64,000 bases of DNA from Bradyrhizobium sp. AZCC 1693 (GTDB lineage: Bacteria > Pseudomonadota > Alphaproteobacteria > Rhizobiales > Xanthobacteraceae): positions 4,030,001 through 4,094,000 of the forward strand of contig NZ_JAZHSD010000001.1 of assembly GCF_036924745.1 (NCBI RefSeq), read 5' to 3'. Below the pieces are notes generated by a model, which saw nothing but the letters and a program-made list of their open reading frames with translations, was not told the DNA's origin and ran no database searches. The position numbers and the translations under genes are program-made. The stretch's first letter is position 1, and the number at the start of each line of letters is the position of its first letter. Shown here piece after piece: positions 60,385 through 64,000 of the stretch.

Positions 60385-61437
60385 ATGGCCGCCAGCACTG
60401 CACCCGCCTCCAAGAGCGGGCTGTACGCCGATCCGCGCGAGGACTGGCTGGCGCAGCACACCGAAGAGATCATCGATCCCGCCCGCCCGATCGTCGACCC
60501 GCATCACCATCTCTGGGACCGCGGCGGCTTGCGCTACATGATCGAGGAGATGGCGGCCGACATCGCCTCCGGCCACAATATCGTCGCTACCGTCTATGTC
60601 GATTGCCGCTCGATGTACCGTGCCCACGGCCCTGAAGCGTTTCGCCCTGTCGGCGAGGTCGAGTTCGCCAATGGTGTAGCCGCGATGGCCGCGAGCGGCG
60701 GCTACGGCAAGGCCGCGATCTGCGCCGGCATCGTCAGCCACGTCAATCTCTTGCTCGGCGACGGCGCAAAGGCGGTTCTGGAGGCGGAGATCGTTGCCGG
60801 CAACGGCCGCTTCCGCGGCATCCGGCACTCGTCAGCGTGGGATGCCGACCCCAACGTCGCCGGCATGTATGCGACGCGGCCGAAAGGGTTGCTGCTCGAC
60901 AGCACCTTTCGCAGGGGCTTTGCCTGCCTTGCGCCACTGGACCTGGGCTTCGACGCCTGGCTGTTTCATCCGCAGATCGGCGAACTCACCGATCTCGCCC
61001 GCGCCTTTCCCGATACCAGAATCGTGCTCGACCATTGCGGCGGGCCGATTGGCATCGGCAGCTATGCCGGGCGACGCGAGGAAATCTTCCCGGTGTGGAA
61101 GGCCTCGATCCGGGAAATCGCCAAATGTGAAAACGTCGTCGTCAAGCTTGGCGGGCTCGCGATGTGCCTGCTCGGCTACGATTTTCATCTGCGGCCCAAG
61201 CCGCCTTCTTCCGAGGAAGCCGCAGCCGCGTGGCGTCCCTACATCGAAACCTGCATCGAGGCGTTTGGGCCGAACCGATGCATGTTCGAAAGCAATTTTC
61301 CCCCGGATAAAGGCCAGTGCAGCTATCAGGTGATCTTCAACGCCTTCAAGCGGCTGGCCGCGCAATACGGCGAGGCCGAGAAGACGCCGCTGTTCTCGAA
61401 AACGGCGATGGACTTCTACAAGCTGAAGCTGGACTGA
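60385..61437 (+). CDS. Amidohydrolase-2 family protein (PDC-lactonase-like)
   Basis: A 350-residue TIM-barrel hydrolase: VDPHHHLWDRGGLRYMIEE, RGIRHSSAWD, VLDHCGGPIGIG and the late CMFESNFPPDK. This pattern (HHHLWD; DHCGGP; ESNFP) is typical of the group with 2-pyrone-4,6-dicarboxylate lactonase and related lactonases. The start at 60385 has GGGGAGCGAAACC upstream; a much longer upstream reading covers the repeat and is rejected. The gene overlaps no neighbour and ends next to the convergent aminopeptidase. Confidence 0.85.
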   Translation: MAASTAPASKSGLYADPREDWLAQHTEEIIDPARPIVDPHHHLWDRGGLRYMIEEMAADIASGHNIVATVYVDCRSMYRAHGPEAFRPVGEVEFANGVAAMAASGGYGKAAICAGIVSHVNLLLGDGAKAVLEAEIVAGNGRFRGIRHSSAWDADPNVAGMYATRPKGLLLDSTFRRGFACLAPLDLGFDAWLFHPQIGELTDLARAFPDTRIVLDHCGGPIGIGSYAGRREEIFPVWKASIREIAKCENVVVKLGGLAMCLLGYDFHLRPKPPSSEEAAAAWRPYIETCIEAFGPNRCMFESNFPPDKGQCSYQVIFNAFKRLAAQYGEAEKTPLFSKTAMDFYKLKLD

Positions 61438-62694
61438 TTACGCCCACTCGCCCTTGCGAAACACCGGCACGCGGCGTCCGTCGGCATGAACGCCGTCGAT
61501 ATCGGTCTCGCTTGATCCGATCATCCAGTCGATGTGAATCAGGCTCTTGTTGCCGCCTTGCGCCGCAATCTGCTGCGGGGTCAGCTTGTCGCCGCCGACG
61601 AAGCATTTCGAGTAGCATTGTCCGAGCGCGATATGGGACGCGGCGTTCTCGTCGAACAGCGTGTTGAAGAACAACAGCCCGCTTTTGGAGATCGGCGAGG
61701 AATGCGGCACCAGCGCCACTTCGCCGAGACGCGCCGCACCCTCATCGGTGTCGAGCACCTTCTTCAGCACCTCCTCACCGCGCGAGGCTTTTGCCTCGAC
61801 GATGCGGCCTTCTTCGAACCGCACCGCGATGTTGTCGATCAGCGTGCCCTGATAGGACAGCGGCTTGGACGAGACGACGTGGCCGCTGACGCGCCGGCAA
61901 TGCGGCGTGGTGAAGACTTCCTCAGTCGGGATGTTGGCGTTGCAGGTGATGCCGTTCTTGGCGGTCGAGGCGCCGCCTTCCCACTCATGGCCGTCGGCGA
62001 GCCCGATGGTCAGGTCGGTGCCCGGGCCGGAATATTTCAGCGCATGGAAGCGTTGGCCGTTCAGCCACTCGGTGCGCTCGCGCAGCACGGCGTTGTGCCT
62101 TTCCCACGCCGCGACGGCGCCATCCTGATCGACGCGGGACGCTGCAAAGATCGCGTCCGCCAGTTTTGCTACCGCAACGTCCTCCGGGACATCGGGAAAG
62201 ACCTGCCTGGCCCAGGACGGGCTCGGATAGGCGATGATGTTCCAGTTGGTGTCGAAATTGACGATCTTCTCCAGCGCCGGCTGATAGGCGATCGAATTGG
62301 CCTTGCTAGCGCGCGCTACCTTCACCGGATCCTCGCCCGACAGCAGCATCGGATTGTCGCCGACAATGGCGAGACGGGCAGTGTTGGCGGTGAACGCCTT
62401 CGCCATGCCCTCATAGAGCCAGCCGGCGGCGCGATCAAAGCTCTCGTTGTGGCCGTAGCGATAGCGCGCCAGCGTGATCTCCTCGTCCGACAGGAACGGG
62501 GTCATGATACCAGCGCCGGCCTTGTAGGCATGTTCGGCAATCCGGCGCACCAGCGGCAGCGCGACCGAGGGCGCGGTCAGCAGCAAATCCTGCCCCGGCT
62601 GCAGCCGCAGGCCGACCTTGATCGCGACTTCGGCGAGGCGATCGAGTTTCACGGGATCGATCGAAGTGGAAACGTTGCGTTGATGTGCAGTCAT
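61438..62694 (-). CDS. Aminopeptidase, M29 family
   Basis: A cytoplasmic metal-dependent exopeptidase of 418 residues. Typical M29 features: an N-terminal domain ending DNPMLL; and metal-site residues in NANIPTEEVFTTPHC (Glu), FNTLFDENAASHIALG (Asp/Glu/His) and SLIHIDWMIGS (His/Asp). Family members clip N-terminal residues from peptides with broad preference. Start 62694 (ATG after GAAAGAATC) is chosen over an in-frame TTG at 62709. It ends one base after the convergent amidohydrolase stop. Confidence 0.87.
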   Translation of the reverse strand: MTAHQRNVSTSIDPVKLDRLAEVAIKVGLRLQPGQDLLLTAPSVALPLVRRIAEHAYKAGAGIMTPFLSDEEITLARYRYGHNESFDRAAGWLYEGMAKAFTANTARLAIVGDNPMLLSGEDPVKVARASKANSIAYQPALEKIVNFDTNWNIIAYPSPSWARQVFPDVPEDVAVAKLADAIFAASRVDQDGAVAAWERHNAVLRERTEWLNGQRFHALKYSGPGTDLTIGLADGHEWEGGASTAKNGITCNANIPTEEVFTTPHCRRVSGHVVSSKPLSYQGTLIDNIAVRFEEGRIVEAKASRGEEVLKKVLDTDEGAARLGEVALVPHSSPISKSGLLFFNTLFDENAASHIALGQCYSKCFVGGDKLTPQQIAAQGGNKSLIHIDWMIGSSETDIDGVHADGRRVPVFRKGEWA

Positions 62695-62756
62695 GATTCT
62701 TTCGGCCAATGCTCTCAGTTTTTAAGGCTTCGCAGCCATCAGCCGTGATCACACCA

Positions 62757-63087
62757 TCAGGCCAAAGCGAGCGAGGCACCCGAGATCAGCAATAGCACAA
62801 GAATCGTTCTTCGAAACCAGACCTCATTGATGTTCCGGAATGCAACAATGCCAAGCACGGAACCCGCAAACAGCGCCGGCAGGCTGATGGCGAGGTCGAT
62901 CACGAGCCTGGAGGACAGGCTTTGGCGCCCGAGCAGGAGCGCCAGCGCCTGCATGATGGCAATGAACGGCTGCACGCAGCAGGATCGCGCCTGCGACCGC
63001 GGAGAACGCAAAACCGGCGAGGCTCGAGACAAAGGCGCCGGCGAACACGGCAACGCTCAACAGGAGATTGGTTGCCAGATCCGGCAT
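62757..63087 (-). pseudogene. Internally deleted, frameshifted TauE/SafE family exporter
   Basis: The N-terminal 38 residues (LLLSVAVFAGAFVSSLAGFA and FSAVAGAILL) and the C-terminal 75 (VQPFIAIMQALALLLGRQSL; VIDLAISLPALFAGSVLGIV; INEVWFRRTILVLLLISGAS) match the two ends of a 250-residue sulfite-exporter-like membrane protein, but the middle (about 120 residues) is gone. The frame also changes near 62970. Clearly non-functional unless it has a new role. Confidence 0.7.
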
Positions 63088-63110
63088 GTGTTTCGCCCCT
63101 CGCGAATAGG

Positions 63111-63365
63111 CTAGTCAAACGGCAGTGACGGCACCGGCGGCGTTGCATCCGCCGGGCACATCGCCTCATCGGCGGGCGCAGCAACCGACGCATGCGCCTG
63201 CGAACGACCGAGCAAGTCGCCGCCGGCGACATGCAGGACCACGACGAGGATGGCGATGATGGCGAGCACAGTGATGCTGAGCGGCGTTACGTCAGGCGAA
63301 TTCGTTCCTGGCATTCCGGCGCGCCCGGCGGATGGCGGAGACGAGCGCGTTATTTTCGTGGGCAT
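63111..63365 (-). CDS. Small single-pass membrane protein, hypothetical
   Basis: An 84-residue protein with one hydrophobic helix (LSITVLAIIAILVVVLHVAG) near residue 35 and a Pro/Ala-rich tail (EAMCPADATPPVPSLPF). Not recognised. Starts at MPTKITRSSPPSAGR. Its 5' part overlaps the next small gene by 74 bases in another frame, so one of the two ends may be misjudged. Confidence 0.45.
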   Translation of the reverse strand: MPTKITRSSPPSAGRAGMPGTNSPDVTPLSITVLAIIAILVVVLHVAGGDLLGRSQAHASVAAPADEAMCPADATPPVPSLPFD

Positions 63366-63570
63366 TTCGGCTGCTCTTTTCGGTTTGTCGGGGTTCCAGC
63401 ACGTGCCTCGCGGGACGAACCTGGGCGTGGCCGGCAATCAAATGACGGTAACGGCGCAGCACCCATATCGCGTCGCGGCGCCGCGAGCGGTGAAGCGCTT
63501 CGAGCAGACGCACAAAGAATCCCTTGCGCTTCGTGCGCGGCCTGGGCTCGCCTTCGGAGGAAGTACGCAT
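63292..63570 (-). CDS. Small basic hypothetical protein
   Basis: A 92-residue, strongly basic protein. The opening MRTSSEGEPRPRTKRKGFFV with RLLEALHRSRRRDAIWVLRR and YRHLIA resembles short rhizobial proteins that end soon after this segment; the last 40 residues are unlike them and overlap the following gene, so a later frame change or natural extension is possible. No signal peptide. Confidence 0.5.
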   Translation of the reverse strand: MRTSSEGEPRPRTKRKGFFVRLLEALHRSRRRDAIWVLRRYRHLIAGHAQVRPARHVLEPRQTEKSSRNAHENNALVSAIRRARRNARNEFA

Positions 63571-63817
63571 CGCTGATGCCCCGCGTGCTGGTGTGTCTCG
63601 CGCGGGCAAAATGTCAGCAAGCGCGAGGAAGGGCTGTGAGATGGTTCACAGGTCCTTCTTCGCGCGAAACAAATGGACGTGAGGTAGCTTGACGAACCCT
63701 TGACAGGCGCTTGAGGAGAGACGCGCTCAGGACATCCCGGCGTGGATCAACCCAACGCTTCGAGGCCGCGCGGTCCGCCATCTCGGGCGCAAAGTCCGAG
63801 ATAATTCTTCGGCGAGG

Positions 63818-64000
63818 TCAAGCATTCGATGGTTGCGCGGTCGATACGCCGCTCACTGTGAGCACGATGGCGTCGGCGCCTGCCTTACGATCGACGGAAA
63901 TCTCCTGATACTCCGGCGAATTCTGGAATTCCCTGGCCGCAGCCTCATCCGGGAATTCCATGATCACGACCTTGTCGCGGGGCCAGTCGCCTTCCAGCAC
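63818..64000 (-). CDS. DUF1330 family protein, 5' end outside window
   Basis: The C-terminal 60 residues of a small ferredoxin-like-fold protein: VLEGDWPRDKVVIMEFPDEA and AREFQNSPEYQEI are the DUF1330 signature, usual total about 95-100 residues. The frame continues out of the right edge. Function of the family is unknown. The 247 bases between 63571 and 63817 hold no supported gene. Confidence 0.8.
   Translation of the reverse strand: MLEGDWPRDKVVIMEFPDEAAAREFQNSPEYQEISVDRKAGADAIVLTVSGVSTAQPSNA

Noticed and set aside
59515..61437. Long N-terminal extension of the amidohydrolase back to 59515
   Set aside because: It would overlap the MBL gene and a palindromic repeat; the ATG at 60385 has a strong ribosome site and the family starts there.

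Overview
The window is high-GC alphaproteobacterial DNA. Protein content, long tracts of peptide, branched-chain-type and CoA-linked catabolic genes, and many short palindromic intergenic repeats point to Bradyrhizobium or a close relative in the Nitrobacteraceae (inference from style; no rRNA or other phylogenetic marker is present). No tRNA, rRNA, CRISPR array, phage or intact insertion sequence was seen. The DNA is ordinary chromosomal catabolic and transport territory, punctuated by small gene remnants and repeats.

Layout. 0-7.6 kb: an amidase entering from the left edge, an NTF2-like protein, a zinc alcohol dehydrogenase, an AidB-like acyl-CoA dehydrogenase, an SDR and a crotonase (both with altered catalytic residues), a GNAT and a DUF1127 protein. 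7.7-12.6 kb: a tricarballylate-type (tcu) cluster made of a LysR regulator, tcuA, an exported hydrolase and tcuB. 13-16 kb: small hypothetical genes and a DedA/VTT membrane protein. 16.2-18.8 kb: a translationally coupled operon of two paralogous amidohydrolases (one frameshifted) and a Rieske protein. 19-21.5 kb: an MBL hydrolase, PncC and a VOC protein. 21.7-24.7 kb: type I secretion ABC and HlyD genes. 24.8-25.4 kb: gene remnants. 26.3-35.4 kb: an oligopeptide-type ABC transporter fused by stop/start overlaps to an amidase and its AtzG-like partner, plus two divergent paralogous solute-binding proteins, one with a frameshift just after its start codon.

35.6-45.2 kb is the most distinctive stretch: a CHASE2 adenylate cyclase, a 1604-residue FecR/VCBS/RTX surface protein with type I secretion features, a LapG-like cysteine protease and an exported protein with permuted NlpC/P60-like motifs. 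With the type I exporter 14 kb away it resembles a LapA/LapG-type retained-adhesin system wired to cAMP rather than to a visible LapD. 45.4-48.4 kb: a PQQ alcohol dehydrogenase, cytochrome c and periplasmic binding protein in XoxF-XoxG-XoxJ order. 48.5-55.4 kb: a Liv-type ABC transporter with an AMP-forming acyl-CoA synthetase. 55.7-64 kb: an ABC export pair, hydrolases, an M29 aminopeptidase, and remnants of Bug-type and TauE/SafE genes.

Five remnant genes (GST-, TesB-like thioesterase-, LysR-, Bug- and TauE-like) and two single-base frameshifts in otherwise intact genes indicate local gene decay or assembly errors; raw reads would separate these. At least six families of palindromic intergenic repeats fill most gaps.
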